DNA of 64,000 nucleotides from Psychroserpens mesophilus (GCF_000826645.1 NZ_JXJP01000008.1:62001-126000), one strand, 5' to 3'; positions 16,566 through 25,612 are shown, counted from the stretch's first letter. Notes: generated by a model from the letters alone, not told the origin. Made by a program: numbers and translations.

Positions 16566-17729
16566 TTATTTTGATGCGAATAGTTTAACATCCTCCTCAC
16601 TAACTTCATTTCCTCCAAGAATTATGAGTCGTTCAACAACGTTTCGTAACTCACGAATATTACCTGTCCAATCATAGTCTTGAAGCAGTTTTATGGCTTT
16701 ATCTGAAAATTCTTTTTTGGCATTCCCTTGCTCCTCAGCAATTTTAGATGAAAAATGATTAATCAACAATGGAATATCTTCTCGTCTGTCATTTAAAGCA
16801 GGAACCTTTATAAGAATCACAGCTAATCTGTGGTATAAATCTTCTCGAAATCTACCTTCTGAAATTTCAGTTTTTAAATCTTTATTAGTTGCTGCAACGA
16901 CTCTAACATCAACTTTAATATCTTTATCGTTCCCAACACGCTGAATTTTATTTTCCTGTAAAGCTCTTAGCACTTTGGCTTGGGCAGAAAGACTCATGTC
17001 TCCGATTTCATCTAAAAAAATAGTGCCACCATTAGCCGCTTCAAACTTTCCTGCTCTGTCTTTTACAGCACTTGTAAACGCACCTTTGACATGACCAAAA
17101 AGTTCACTTTCAATCAACTCAGCAGGAATTGCAGCACAATTGACTTCGATTAGAGGACCTTTTGAGCGTGCACTTTTTTGATGCAACCAATGCGCAACAA
17201 GTTCTTTTCCTGTTCCGTTCGGACCAGTAATTAAAACTCTGGCATCTGTTGCAGATACTTTTTCAATCATGTCTTTGATATGAGCAATGGCCTCACTCTC
17301 ACCAATCATTTCATATTGCTTACTAACTTTCTTTTTAAGCATTTTATTCTCAACAACTAGCGTTTTTGTATCTAATGCGATTCGCACTGTATTGAGTAAT
17401 CTATTTAAATCTGGTGGCTTCGAAATGTAATCAAAAGCTCCTAAACGCATCGTATTGACAGCTGTATCGAGATCGCCATGACCTGAGATCATAACCATTG
17501 GAATTTCTGGTTTGATTTTTTTGACAGCTTCTAAAACTTCAACACCATCCATTTTAGGCATTTTAATATCGCAGAGTACTAAATCGTAGTCATCATTTTT
17601 TATCTTTTCAATACCAACCAGACCATCTTCAGCTTCTTCAACCTGATACGTATCACTTTCTTCTGAAAGAATTTTTACAAGTACTCTTCGAATTGCTGCT
17701 TCATCTTCTATGACTAAAATCTTTGACAT
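16566..17729 (-). CDS. Sigma-54-dependent response regulator (receiver plus AAA+), no DNA-binding domain
   Basis: The 387-residue protein has an N-terminal receiver domain (phospho-acceptor Asp in LVLCDIKMPKMDG, near residue 54) and a sigma-54 activator AAA+ domain from about 145 to 375. The AAA+ part has Walker A GPNGTGKE, the sigma-54 contact loop GAFTSA, Walker B GGTIFLDEIGDMS, and the arginine-finger region GRFREDLYHRL. It ends at VSEEDVKLFASK with no Fis-type helix-turn-helix, so it should activate from solution or through a partner. The usual NtrC length is about 450-470. No histidine kinase gene is adjacent. It is 2 bp downstream of the DUF6268 gene. Confidence 0.9.
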   Translation of the reverse strand: MSKILVIEDEAAIRRVLVKILSEESDTYQVEEAEDGLVGIEKIKNDDYDLVLCDIKMPKMDGVEVLEAVKKIKPEIPMVMISGHGDLDTAVNTMRLGAFDYISKPPDLNRLLNTVRIALDTKTLVVENKMLKKKVSKQYEMIGESEAIAHIKDMIEKVSATDARVLITGPNGTGKELVAHWLHQKSARSKGPLIEVNCAAIPAELIESELFGHVKGAFTSAVKDRAGKFEAANGGTIFLDEIGDMSLSAQAKVLRALQENKIQRVGNDKDIKVDVRVVAATNKDLKTEISEGRFREDLYHRLAVILIKVPALNDRREDIPLLINHFSSKIAEEQGNAKKEFSDKAIKLLQDYDWTGNIRELRNVVERLIILGGNEVSEEDVKLFASK

Positions 17730-17731
17730 AA

Positions 17732-18616
17732 TTATATTTTAAATTTTAAACCTGTTCTTAAATAAAAAGCATTTATATCATCTAATTTAAACACTTCCCC
17801 TTTTTCTTCATTTCGCAATATATTGTTCAATCGAAATGTATAACCTGCATACATGTAATATACTAAATGTTTTGTAAAGCAATATTCATAACCTACACCT
17901 CCTACTGCAACTGATAAAGATATATTATCAACCTGTTTACCATTTACTAATGAAGGCTCTTGCAAATGTGCAAAATAACCATCCAGAGCAACGAAGGTCT
18001 GAACTATATTTTTCTCATTAAAGAAATATTTGACATTGGATTTTGGAACACCGGCAGAATAAGACCAATGAGCATTCACTCTTCTAAAATAACTTACAAA
18101 TGGCAGTGGAAACGGCACTCCAGTAGTCGCATTATAAGTTAAACCTAATATTAAACGGTAAGGCTTACTAGCACTCTCATCCTTAGTGCGATCATTTATA
18201 ACAAACACACCACCATTCATAAAAAAATCATCTTGTGTTAATTTTGTGGTTAGTGTAGATGCTATTCTTGGATTAAATTTTAAACCAATTCTCCATTTCT
18301 CGCTAGTTTTAAAAGTATAACCAATGTTTAAATCAATGATATTAATCGTTTTTAAAAGGGAAGTATCAAACGGATAATTATCTTCCAGATTTAAAATCAC
18401 CCTATTGTACTCAGCACCTGCAATAAGATAGTTGTCTTCTGAAATTTCAATAGGATAATTAAACAATGCTCTAAGCCTTGTATATTGATCTTCAGAATTA
18501 CTTTTTGGTATAAATGAATATTCAATCCTTGCCAAGTCGGTAAGTTGCGCTACAGCAGTACTATGAAACGAACCTATTAGTAGTAAAAACAAAGCTAGAC
18601 GAAGTTTATTTGGCAT
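17732..18616 (-). CDS. DUF6268 outer-membrane beta-barrel protein
   Basis: The 294-residue protein has a signal peptide ending near STAVAQ. It then consists of alternating hydrophobic/polar strands (for example YLIAGAEYNRVILNL, WRIGLKFNPRIAST, LVYYMYAGYTFRLNN) and ends in FYLRTGLKFKI, whose aromatic/hydrophobic end is a beta-barrel assembly signal. The pattern matches the DUF6268 family of Bacteroidota. It sits between mscS and the response regulator with 2 bp to the latter. It may be a pore or sensor for envelope conditions; that is inference from position. Confidence 0.78.
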   Translation of the reverse strand: MPNKLRLALFLLLIGSFHSTAVAQLTDLARIEYSFIPKSNSEDQYTRLRALFNYPIEISEDNYLIAGAEYNRVILNLEDNYPFDTSLLKTINIIDLNIGYTFKTSEKWRIGLKFNPRIASTLTTKLTQDDFFMNGGVFVINDRTKDESASKPYRLILGLTYNATTGVPFPLPFVSYFRRVNAHWSYSAGVPKSNVKYFFNEKNIVQTFVALDGYFAHLQEPSLVNGKQVDNISLSVAVGGVGYEYCFTKHLVYYMYAGYTFRLNNILRNEEKGEVFKLDDINAFYLRTGLKFKI

Positions 18617-18646
18617 AAATAAAAATTGATTTTAAAATTAAATAAC

Positions 18647-19528
18647 TTATTTCGCTTGTTCTTTGATATGAATATCTCTTTGAGGAAACGGAATAGTGAT
18701 ATTGTTTTCTCTGAATAATTTATCAATTTCAAATCGAATATCACTTTTAGGGAATTGCGCCTTAAAACTGTCGTTGATCGTGAACACAATTTTAAAATCT
18801 AATGAACTTTCTCCAAAATCAGTAAAAACAACAGTAGGTTCTGGGCTACTAATAACATCCGGATGCGTACTTGCAGCTTGTAATAATAATGTTTTTACTA
18901 ACTGAACATCGCTTCCGTATGCCACTCCAACTGAAACACTTTCTCTGGTAGAAGTTCCGTTTTGAGTCCAATTATACAAGCTATTTTCCAAATACAAGTG
19001 ATTCGGTATTACCAGCACTTTATTATCAATTGTAACGGCTCTTGTTGTTCGTAAATTGATTTCTTCAACACGACCTACTTTTCCATCAATTTCAATAATA
19101 TCACCAACATGTACAGATTGATCGATTAGAATAAACACTCCTGAAATTATATCCTGAAATAAGGTTTGCAGCGCCAGACCAATTCCAATTAATAAAGCGG
19201 CAGATGCAGCGAAAACCGCAGTTACATCAACACCAACAGAGTGTAACGTTATAAGTAAAATAATAAGATAGACAAGCCATCTAAAATAGCCATAGACCAC
19301 ATTAAATTTGCCTTTATCCTCAATTGGTAGATGCCTGGTGAAAGCTCTAAGGGCTATTCTTAAAATGATGGTCGTAATAAATATAGCAGTAATTACTACT
19401 AACATATCAAGAATTGAAATGCTAATATCTTCAGAAAGATCTAAATGTAAGTTGAGAAACGTTCTTATTTTTTCCCAAGCAGAACTTTCTGTTATTGTTT
19501 CTTCTAAGGCAGATAGATCCTGAATCAT
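18647..19528 (-). CDS. Small-conductance mechanosensitive channel, MscS family
   Basis: The start at 19528 (MIQDLSALEETITES, 293 residues) is chosen because it lies 2 bp after the stop of the preceding gene. A start at 19546 would overlap it. Three membrane segments are seen, with the pore helix AASAALLIGIGLALQTLFQD followed by ISGVFILIDQSVHVGDII and the beta domain EINLRTTRAVTIDNKVLVIPN, all typical of MscS. It releases solutes on membrane tension. It lies in the operon with the ABC-2 exporter, DUF6268, the sigma-54 regulator and PPK2, which together suggest an envelope or osmotic stress unit. Confidence 0.92.
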   Translation of the reverse strand: MIQDLSALEETITESSAWEKIRTFLNLHLDLSEDISISILDMLVVITAIFITTIILRIALRAFTRHLPIEDKGKFNVVYGYFRWLVYLIILLITLHSVGVDVTAVFAASAALLIGIGLALQTLFQDIISGVFILIDQSVHVGDIIEIDGKVGRVEEINLRTTRAVTIDNKVLVIPNHLYLENSLYNWTQNGTSTRESVSVGVAYGSDVQLVKTLLLQAASTHPDVISSPEPTVVFTDFGESSLDFKIVFTINDSFKAQFPKSDIRFEIDKLFRENNITIPFPQRDIHIKEQAK

Positions 19529-19530
19529 GA

Positions 19531-20844
19531 TTAATATTTTATCCACTTAAACAATTCTTTGTAACTCGGTTTTTTTCCATACATCAAAATACCTACACGA
19601 TAAATTTTAGCTGCAAACCAAACTGTTAATACAAATGTAGCGACTAAAATTAAAAATGAGAGTGCTTGTTGCCAGAGTGGAACACCAAAAGGAATACGCA
19701 TGAGCATGACTACTGGAGATGTAAATGGAATAAATGAAAATACGGTAGAAACTGTTCCATGAGGATCTTCAATTACTGTGAAAATACCAACATAAACTGC
19801 CAGAATTAAAGGCATTATAATGGGCATCATAAATTGTTGAGTATCTGTCTCGTTATCTACTGCAGCTCCCACTGCGGCATACAATGAGCTGTACAGCAAG
19901 TAACCTCCAATAAAAAATAACAAGAATGCAATTATTAAATTGCCTATTGGCAAATTAAAAAAGGACTGAACGGCTAATTTCATTTCGTTAGCAACTTCTG
20001 GGTTTTCCATAGCCTGATTCATCATATCTTGTTGTGGTGTTTGAATATCAGACAGGCTAATACCAAGTATTGTAGACAAAACAAGTGACAAAACTCCTCC
20101 TAAAATTACCCAAATAACAAATTGTGTAATTCCCGCCAGAGAGGTACCAATGATCTTACCCATCATGAGTTGAATAGGTTTCACAGAAGAAATAATAACT
20201 TCAATAATTCTACTAGTTTTCTCTTCAATAATACTGCGCATAATCATGTTTCCATAGATGATAATAAACATGAATAACAAATAACCAGCTGCTCCACCGA
20301 ATGCCAGCTTTAAGTAACTATCAATTTTTGAAGTTTTCTCTCCTGAAAATGTTTCTTGAGTAATATTAATATTCGTTTTTGCTGCTTGTATTTTTTCAAT
20401 ATCAACGCCATCGCTTTCCAGTTTAGCGTCAGATAATTTCTTTTCTATTTTTCGTTCTAAACCTGAGATGATGGACAATGATGGTGATTCATCTGAATAA
20501 AATTTCACATTAGGTAAAACCTTGGTTATATCGCTGCTCTTCTGGATGTATAGCAATCCATAATCTTCCTTTGCTTTGACTAATGCTTTAGCTGATTCCA
20601 GATTTTCGTTTTCTAAAATGGTATAGGTTGTATGTTCAGTATTTGCAAAAATCTCGCTTAAAACACCTGTTTCGTCCAATACAGAAATACTTCTGTCTTT
20701 ATCATTATTTAACTGAGATAAATAAGCAACGACAGCGATTAGGGCAACCATAATTAAAGGACTCACAAACGTCATGATGATAAACGATTTGTTTTTGACT
20801 TTAGTCAGATACTCTCTTTTTATTATAAGTGGCAAATGATTCAT
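19531..20844 (-). CDS. ABC-2 type transporter permease (NatB-like)
   Basis: The 437-residue protein has one N-terminal membrane helix (about 21-42), a large extracytoplasmic domain (about 45-175) and five or more C-terminal membrane helices. SFIIMTFVSPLIMVALIAVV and SIIEEKTSRIIEVIISSVKP are hallmarks of NatB/ABC-2 permeases (the IEEKTSR motif contacts the ATPase). NatAB pairs export sodium in Bacillus, but this branch in Bacteroidota has unproven substrates. The gene begins 1 bp after the ATPase gene, so the pair is translationally linked. Confidence 0.92.
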   Translation of the reverse strand: MNHLPLIIKREYLTKVKNKSFIIMTFVSPLIMVALIAVVAYLSQLNNDKDRSISVLDETGVLSEIFANTEHTTYTILENENLESAKALVKAKEDYGLLYIQKSSDITKVLPNVKFYSDESPSLSIISGLERKIEKKLSDAKLESDGVDIEKIQAAKTNINITQETFSGEKTSKIDSYLKLAFGGAAGYLLFMFIIIYGNMIMRSIIEEKTSRIIEVIISSVKPIQLMMGKIIGTSLAGITQFVIWVILGGVLSLVLSTILGISLSDIQTPQQDMMNQAMENPEVANEMKLAVQSFFNLPIGNLIIAFLLFFIGGYLLYSSLYAAVGAAVDNETDTQQFMMPIIMPLILAVYVGIFTVIEDPHGTVSTVFSFIPFTSPVVMLMRIPFGVPLWQQALSFLILVATFVLTVWFAAKIYRVGILMYGKKPSYKELFKWIKY

Positions 20845-20845
20845 C

Positions 20846-21772
20846 TTAATTGTTTTTTACGGTTTGAATAAAAATATCGTTTGCACTAGGTATAACTTCA
20901 ACAAAGTGATGTACTTCTGCCTTAGAAGTTAAAAATGATAATAAATCGTTAGACGAATCATTAGTATTTAATTTGATATTCATTTTAACATCATCATTCA
21001 AATTTCTGAATGTCGCAGGAAATACCTCAAATTTTTCTTTGATAGCATTTGAAACACTCTCAATGTTATGTGTTTGAAGTCCGACCTCAAAAGTATTCGT
21101 TTTATATTGACGTTTGATGTCTGTCAACTTTCCATCAAGCACTTTATTCGACTTATGAATTAAAGCGATATGATCGCACAACTCTTCGACCGATTCCATT
21201 CGATGTGTAGAAAAAATAACAGTAGCACCTTCGTCTCGTAATTGAAGGATTTCATCTTTAATTAAGTTGGCATTAATAGGATCAAAACCAGAAAAAGGCT
21301 CATCAAAAATCAATAATTTTGGCTGGTGTAAAACCGTTACAATAAATTGGATTTTTTGAGCTTGTCCTTTACTGAGTTCCTGAATTTTTTTATTCCACCA
21401 ATCTCCAATTTCTAATTTATCAAACCAGTATTTTAACCGTGTTTTAGCCTCTTGTTTGGTTAACCCTTTTAATTGAGCCAGATAGAGCGCTTGTTCTCCA
21501 ACTTTCATAGACTTATACAAACCACGTTCTTCAGGAAGATAGCCTATATTTTGGATGTGTTCAGGTTTTAAAGGTTCTCCATCTAAAAGAACATCACCTG
21601 TATCTGGCATAGTTATTTGATTAATAATGCGAATAAGGGTCGTTTTACCAGCGCCATTAGGACCTAGCAATCCGAAAATGCTTCCCTTTGGAACAGCGAT
21701 AGAAACAGCATTTAGCGCTCTAAAATCTCCGTAATTTTTAGATACTGAATCAGCAACTAAGAGGTTATTCAT
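20846..21772 (-). CDS. ABC transporter ATP-binding protein (NatA-like)
   Basis: The 308-residue ATPase has Walker A GLLGPNGAGKTTLIRII, a Q-loop region with IGYLPEERGLYKSM, signature LSKGQAQKIQ, Walker B LLIFDEPFSGFDP and switch His in IFSTHRMESVEEL. A C-terminal domain of about 80 residues (DUF4162-like, from residue 220) is common in NatA-type proteins. It heads the six-gene minus-strand run ending with PPK2 at 15678. The signature LSKGQ instead of LSGGQ is normal for this subgroup. Confidence 0.93.
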   Translation of the reverse strand: MNNLLVADSVSKNYGDFRALNAVSIAVPKGSIFGLLGPNGAGKTTLIRIINQITMPDTGDVLLDGEPLKPEHIQNIGYLPEERGLYKSMKVGEQALYLAQLKGLTKQEAKTRLKYWFDKLEIGDWWNKKIQELSKGQAQKIQFIVTVLHQPKLLIFDEPFSGFDPINANLIKDEILQLRDEGATVIFSTHRMESVEELCDHIALIHKSNKVLDGKLTDIKRQYKTNTFEVGLQTHNIESVSNAIKEKFEVFPATFRNLNDDVKMNIKLNTNDSSNDLLSFLTSKAEVHHFVEVIPSANDIFIQTVKNN

Positions 21773-21927
21773 AAATTAAAATTGAAAAGTTAAATTTCGT
21801 AACGTGTAAAGATAAAAATGTTAATAGGAATTAAGTGCTTATACACATTAATTTTTAACATTTATACCTTAAAATTTGAAATGTTTAAAATGTTATAATA
21901 GGTTCAATTCACAAGATAGAAATGTCA

Positions 21928-21965
21928 TAAAAAACAAAACCCACCCTTAATAAATTAAGGATGGG
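21928..21965 (-). terminator. Terminator of the grpE-dnaJ transcript
   Basis: On the minus strand a stem of 11 pairs with one mismatch (arms 21940-21951 and 21954-21965) has a 2-base apex, so the tip must open. It is followed by a T-rich run (21928-21938 on the plus strand as A-rich). It lies about 85 bp past the dnaJ stop. A second weaker hairpin (21995-22012) precedes it. Confidence 0.7.
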
Positions 21966-22050
21966 AAAAAATTGCTATGAAAAAGAAAAATTACCACTAA
22001 AATAAATTAGTGATATTCAAATATAGTGTTTTTTATTAAAAAACAGTTTT

Positions 22051-23178
22051 TTATGAAAACATATCTTTAACTTTTTCAAAAAAAGATTTATCACTACTCT
22101 CAGGCTTAGGATTGAAGTGTTCATCATTTTTCATGCTTTCGAAAAATTCTTTTTGCTGTTTATTCAATGTTTTTGGAGTCCAGACGTTTACATGAACAAG
22201 TAAGTCACCTGTGCCGTAACCATTAATACTAGGTATTCCTTTTCCACGTAAGCGCAAAATTTTACCAGATTGAACACCTGCTTCAACCTTAATTCGTACT
22301 TTGCCAGTGACTGTATCAATTTCTTTAGACGTTCCTAAAACAGCATCAGGCAGACTAACATAAAGATCATAATGCAAATTATCTCCTTCACGCTTTAACG
22401 TGTCGTGTTCCTTTTCTTCAATCACTACCAGTAAGTCACCAGAGATTCCGTTTCCAGGAGCTTCATTGCCTTTACCTGTGACCTTTAACTGCATCCCATC
22501 TACAACTCCTGCAGGAATTTTAACTGATACAGTTTCTTCCTGAATTATCAACCCTTGAGCATCTGCGTCGTTAGGTTTTTTGTCAATACTTTGACCTGCG
22601 CCACCACAAGTAGGGCAAGTCGATGCTGTTTGCATTCGTCCTAAAATGGTATTGGTAACCCTTGTTACCTGACCAGCACCATTACACGTACTACAGGTTT
22701 TATAAGTGGTACCAGATGCTTGAATTTTTCGTTTTACCTTGATTTTCTTTTCAACACCATTTGCAATCTCATCTAAAGTTAGTGTAACTCGTATACGAAG
22801 ATTACTTCCTTTTACGCGTCTTTGACCTCCACTGAAGCCACCTCCAAAACCAGAGAAACCGCCTCCACCACCAAAAGCACCTCCAAAAATATCACCAAAC
22901 TGGCTGAATATATCATCCATATTCATGCCTCCGCCTCCAAAGCCACCTGCGCCATCAAAAGCTTGATGACCAAATTGATCATATCGCGCTTTTTTATCTG
23001 CATTACTTAAAACTTCGTAAGCTTCTGCGGCTTCTTTAAAATTAGCCTCGGCATTCTTATCATCCGGATTTTTATCTGGATGGTATTTAATTGCCATCTT
23101 TCTATAAGCTTTCTTAATTTCAGCTGCCGAAGCATTTTTATCAATACCTAATATCTCGTAATAATCTCTTTTTGCCAT
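22051..23178 (-). CDS. dnaJ: Chaperone DnaJ (Hsp40) with half a zinc domain
   Basis: The 375-residue protein has a J domain with the HPD motif (KYHPDKN, near 33-35), a Gly/Phe-rich segment (about 75-115), a zinc region and two substrate-binding beta domains. Only two CxxCxGxG motifs are present (CSTCNGAG and CPTCGGAG, about residues 165-200), instead of four. They correspond to the middle pair, so one zinc site remains and the outer site is lost. My recollection is that this form is usual in Flavobacteriia. It stimulates DnaK ATPase in protein folding. It follows grpE by 48 bp in the same operon; dnaK is elsewhere. Confidence 0.96.
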   Translation of the reverse strand: MAKRDYYEILGIDKNASAAEIKKAYRKMAIKYHPDKNPDDKNAEANFKEAAEAYEVLSNADKKARYDQFGHQAFDGAGGFGGGGMNMDDIFSQFGDIFGGAFGGGGGFSGFGGGFSGGQRRVKGSNLRIRVTLTLDEIANGVEKKIKVKRKIQASGTTYKTCSTCNGAGQVTRVTNTILGRMQTASTCPTCGGAGQSIDKKPNDADAQGLIIQEETVSVKIPAGVVDGMQLKVTGKGNEAPGNGISGDLLVVIEEKEHDTLKREGDNLHYDLYVSLPDAVLGTSKEIDTVTGKVRIKVEAGVQSGKILRLRGKGIPSINGYGTGDLLVHVNVWTPKTLNKQQKEFFESMKNDEHFNPKPESSDKSFFEKVKDMFS

Positions 23179-23226
23179 GTTACTTCACCTGTTTCGATAA
23201 TAAAACAGTTTTTATTAATTAATGTG

Positions 23227-23763
23227 TTACTGACCAATGACCACCTTTGGAAAACGAATTACTTTTTCTCCTAATTTATATCCCTTTTCAATGACATCAA
23301 CAATTTTGCCTTTCATATCATCACTAGGTGCCGGAATTTGTGTAATGGCTTCATGCAAATCGGCATCAAAAACATCACCTGCATTAACTTCAATTTTTTC
23401 TAAGCCTTTTTGATTGAGCGTAGTTAAAAGTTTATTATAAATTAACAATACGCCTTTTCTAAGCTCTTCAGCTTCCTTGTCATCTTCGATATGTGTAAGC
23501 GCACGTTCAAAATCATCTAATACTGGTAGCATTGCCAGCATGACATCTTCACTTGCTGTTTTAAATAAATCTACACGCTCTTTAGACGTTCTTTTTTTAT
23601 AGTTTTCAAATTCAGCAAACAGACGCAAAAATTTGTCCTTTTCTTTACCAAGTTCTTCTTTTAATTGGTCTTCAACAGATACCTCTTCTACTTGTGTATT
23701 TGAATTGGAAGTTTCGTTTGTTTCCAAATCTTTAGCAGATTCTTTTTTATCTTTTTTACTCAT
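23227..23763 (-). CDS. grpE: Nucleotide exchange factor GrpE
   Basis: The 178-residue protein has a charged N-terminal tail, a long coiled-coil helix (about 30-90) with the GrpE signature RLFAEFENYKKRTSKERVDL, and the C-terminal beta-wing with GDVFDADLHEAITQIPAP and GYKLGEKVIRFPKVVIG. GrpE releases ADP from DnaK. It is the first gene of the grpE-dnaJ operon. A clear promoter (TTTG-N21-TACTTTTG) is found upstream on the same strand at 23803-23835. Confidence 0.97.
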   Translation of the reverse strand: MSKKDKKESAKDLETNETSNSNTQVEEVSVEDQLKEELGKEKDKFLRLFAEFENYKKRTSKERVDLFKTASEDVMLAMLPVLDDFERALTHIEDDKEAEELRKGVLLIYNKLLTTLNQKGLEKIEVNAGDVFDADLHEAITQIPAPSDDMKGKIVDVIEKGYKLGEKVIRFPKVVIGQ

Positions 23764-23802
23764 TGTGTTTGATCATTTTTGTAAATCTTCGATTTAAGTT
23801 TG

Positions 23803-23835
23803 CAAAAGTACTGCCATAATTATTAAAATGTCAAA
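23803..23835 (-). promoter_or_regulatory. Bacteroidota-type promoter of grpE-dnaJ
   Basis: Read on the minus strand it is TTTG (23835-23832), 21 bases, then TACTTTTG (23810-23803). This fits the -33/-7 consensus TTTG...TAnnTTTG used by the primary sigma factor in this phylum. It lies 40 bp upstream of the grpE ATG. Confidence 0.7.
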
Positions 23836-23858
23836 ATGTCATTAAAAAAATTTAATCA

Positions 23859-23889
23859 TTTGACGTCTGTTTAGAAATCCTTATTTTTG
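23859..23889 (+). promoter_or_regulatory. Bacteroidota-type promoter of the YceI gene
   Basis: TTTG at 23859-23862, a 19-base spacer and TATTTTTG at 23882-23889 match the -33/-7 consensus well. The YceI start codon is 30 bp downstream. It is divergent from the grpE promoter, with 23 bp between the two. Confidence 0.72.
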
Positions 23890-23918
23890 AATCAATAATA
23901 ACACTAAAACTATTTGAA

Positions 23919-24593
23919 ATGATTAAGAAAACATTACCAATTGTATTACTGCTTGTGTTTACATTTGCTATGACTGGATGTAAAAATAATGCTGCAGAAG
24001 CAAATACAAGTGAAGCCGAAGCTGCTGCTGTTAGTGAAAGTTCTTCTGAAAAATTTACAGTCAACGTTGCCCAATCTACTATTGAATGGAAAGGTTTTAA
24101 ACCTACAGGAACTCATAATGGTACAATAAGCCTTGACAACGGTGTCTTTAAAACAGATGGTGGCAAATTGCAAAGCGGCACCTTTTTAATTGACATGAAT
24201 TCTATAACGGTAACCGATCTTGAAGCTGGAGATGGTAAAGAAGATCTTGAAGCACATTTAAAAGGTACTGTTGAAGGTAAAGAAAATCACTTTTTTGATG
24301 TCTCTAAATTTCCATCAGCAGCCTTTGAAATTACATCTACTGAATCTTTAGCTGCTGGCAAAACAAGACTATCTGGAAACCTTTCGATAAAAGGTCAGAA
24401 ACACAACATTTCGTTTCCTGTAACTATTACTAATTCGAACGACCAGATGACTATTGAAAGTGATCCGTTTACTATTGACAGAACAAAATGGAATGTTAAT
24501 TACGGTTCTAAATCAATTTTTGAAGATTTAGGTGATAAGTTTATTAACGATGATATCGAATTAAAAATTAGTATTAGCGCTAGGAAAGCGTAG
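23919..24593 (+). CDS. YceI-family lipoprotein
   Basis: The 224-residue protein has a lipoprotein signal ending MTGC (Cys near residue 21) and a spacer rich in Ala, Glu and Ser. A complete YceI lipocalin-like barrel follows from residue 48: TVNVAQSTIEWKGFKPTGTH, LQSGTFLIDMNSITVTDL, FPSAAFEITSTE and GNLSIKGQKHNISFPVTI. YceI proteins bind isoprenoid-type lipids in the periplasm. A strong promoter lies 30 bp upstream and a terminator follows at 24626, so it is a single-gene transcript. Confidence 0.92.
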   Translation: MIKKTLPIVLLLVFTFAMTGCKNNAAEANTSEAEAAAVSESSSEKFTVNVAQSTIEWKGFKPTGTHNGTISLDNGVFKTDGGKLQSGTFLIDMNSITVTDLEAGDGKEDLEAHLKGTVEGKENHFFDVSKFPSAAFEITSTESLAAGKTRLSGNLSIKGQKHNISFPVTITNSNDQMTIESDPFTIDRTKWNVNYGSKSIFEDLGDKFINDDIELKISISARKA

Positions 24594-24625
24594 ATTGATA
24601 GCTTTTTTTTTAAAAATTGTAGAAG

Positions 24626-24652
24626 CCATTCCGTTTAGGAGTGGTTTTTTTT
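24626..24652 (+). terminator. Terminator after the YceI gene
   Basis: CCATTCC (24626-24632) pairs with GGAGTGG (24638-24644), including one T-G wobble, around a 5-base loop. Eight Ts follow directly. Confidence 0.8.
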
Positions 24653-25559
24653 ATCCTAATAAATCCTGAATAGCAGGTTCTAAATGATGAAATAAAAAGT
24701 TGAAACCAGCATCTTCAATTTTTTGAGAACTCACACGCTGACTTTCAAATAATAAAATATGCATTTCACCTAGAACTAATTTCATAGCGAACTTAGGTAT
24801 GTTTGGTAAAAATAAAGGTTTCTCTAAAACTTTGGCAGTAATCTTAGTGAATTCGGCATTACTCGTTGGATTTGGAGCAACACCATTATAAATACCTTCA
24901 AGGTTATTTTCTGCCACGTAAACAAATAACGAGGCTAGGTCTTCAATATGAATCCAGGATTGCCATTGCTCTCCATCTCCAAAAGCAGCGCCAGCACCAA
25001 ACCGTATAGGTTTTGCTATTTCTTTCAAAGCGCCTCCTTTATCGGAAAGTACTAGTCCAATCCTGATTTTTGACACCTTGATTTGCAAGTCTGAAAATTG
25101 ATCGACAGCTTTCTCCCATTTTTCAACAACCTGACCTAAAAAGGAATCTGATGTCCTGTCAAAATCTTCATCGTAATAATTTGTTTGAGAACTCGGGTAG
25201 ACACCAATGGCACTCGCAGAGACCATATGGGCAACTGGAAAATTATTTGCTTTTATAGTATCAAAAAGTAGTTGAGCTGTATGGGTTCTGCTAGTAATAA
25301 TTTCTTTTTTGTACTCGGATGTCCATCGCTTAGAAATCGTAGCGCCAACTAAATTGATAATAGTATCAACACCTTCAAAACAAGACGTATCAATTTCTTT
25401 GGCATCAGGATTCCAGTAAAATCCTTTATAATTTGCTTCAGAAGATAACTTTTTTTTAGACGTTGTCAGATAATGAACAATGACATTATTGTCATGACAA
25501 ACCTCAACAATTTCTTGTCCGATTAAACCTGTAGCACCTGTAATTAATACTGTTTTCAT
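24651..25559 (-). CDS. TIGR01777 family NAD(P)-dependent epimerase
   Basis: The 302-residue protein begins MKTVLITGATGLIGQEIVEV with the glycine motif GATGLIG. FEGVDTIINLVGATISKRWT and MVSASAIGVYPSS are typical of the TIGR01777 (YfcH-like) branch of extended SDR proteins. A C-terminal DUF1731-like part is present (LPNIPKFAMKLVLGEMHILL, then LFESQRVSSQKIEDAGFNF). The substrate of this widespread family is not known. A TAATTTTG element at 25574-25567 ends only 7 bases before the ATG, which suggests a very short or absent 5' leader. Confidence 0.9.
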   Translation of the reverse strand: MKTVLITGATGLIGQEIVEVCHDNNVIVHYLTTSKKKLSSEANYKGFYWNPDAKEIDTSCFEGVDTIINLVGATISKRWTSEYKKEIITSRTHTAQLLFDTIKANNFPVAHMVSASAIGVYPSSQTNYYDEDFDRTSDSFLGQVVEKWEKAVDQFSDLQIKVSKIRIGLVLSDKGGALKEIAKPIRFGAGAAFGDGEQWQSWIHIEDLASLFVYVAENNLEGIYNGVAPNPTSNAEFTKITAKVLEKPLFLPNIPKFAMKLVLGEMHILLFESQRVSSQKIEDAGFNFLFHHLEPAIQDLLG

Positions 25560-25566
25560 AGGACTA

Positions 25567-25574
25567 CAAAATTA
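25567..25574 (-). promoter_or_regulatory. Possible -7 element (TAATTTTG) for the TIGR01777 gene
   Basis: On the minus strand TAATTTTG matches TAnnTTTG and stands 7 bases from the start codon, implying a nearly leaderless mRNA. No clear -33 element is found at the right distance, so it may be chance. Confidence 0.3.
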
Positions 25575-25612
25575 AGGAAACTCGCAAGCTGGAACTAATA
25601 TTTATGAATGGT

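Noticed and set aside
22822-23010. Opposite-strand frame inside dnaJ
   Set aside because: It is a shadow of the Gly-rich region of dnaJ with biased composition.
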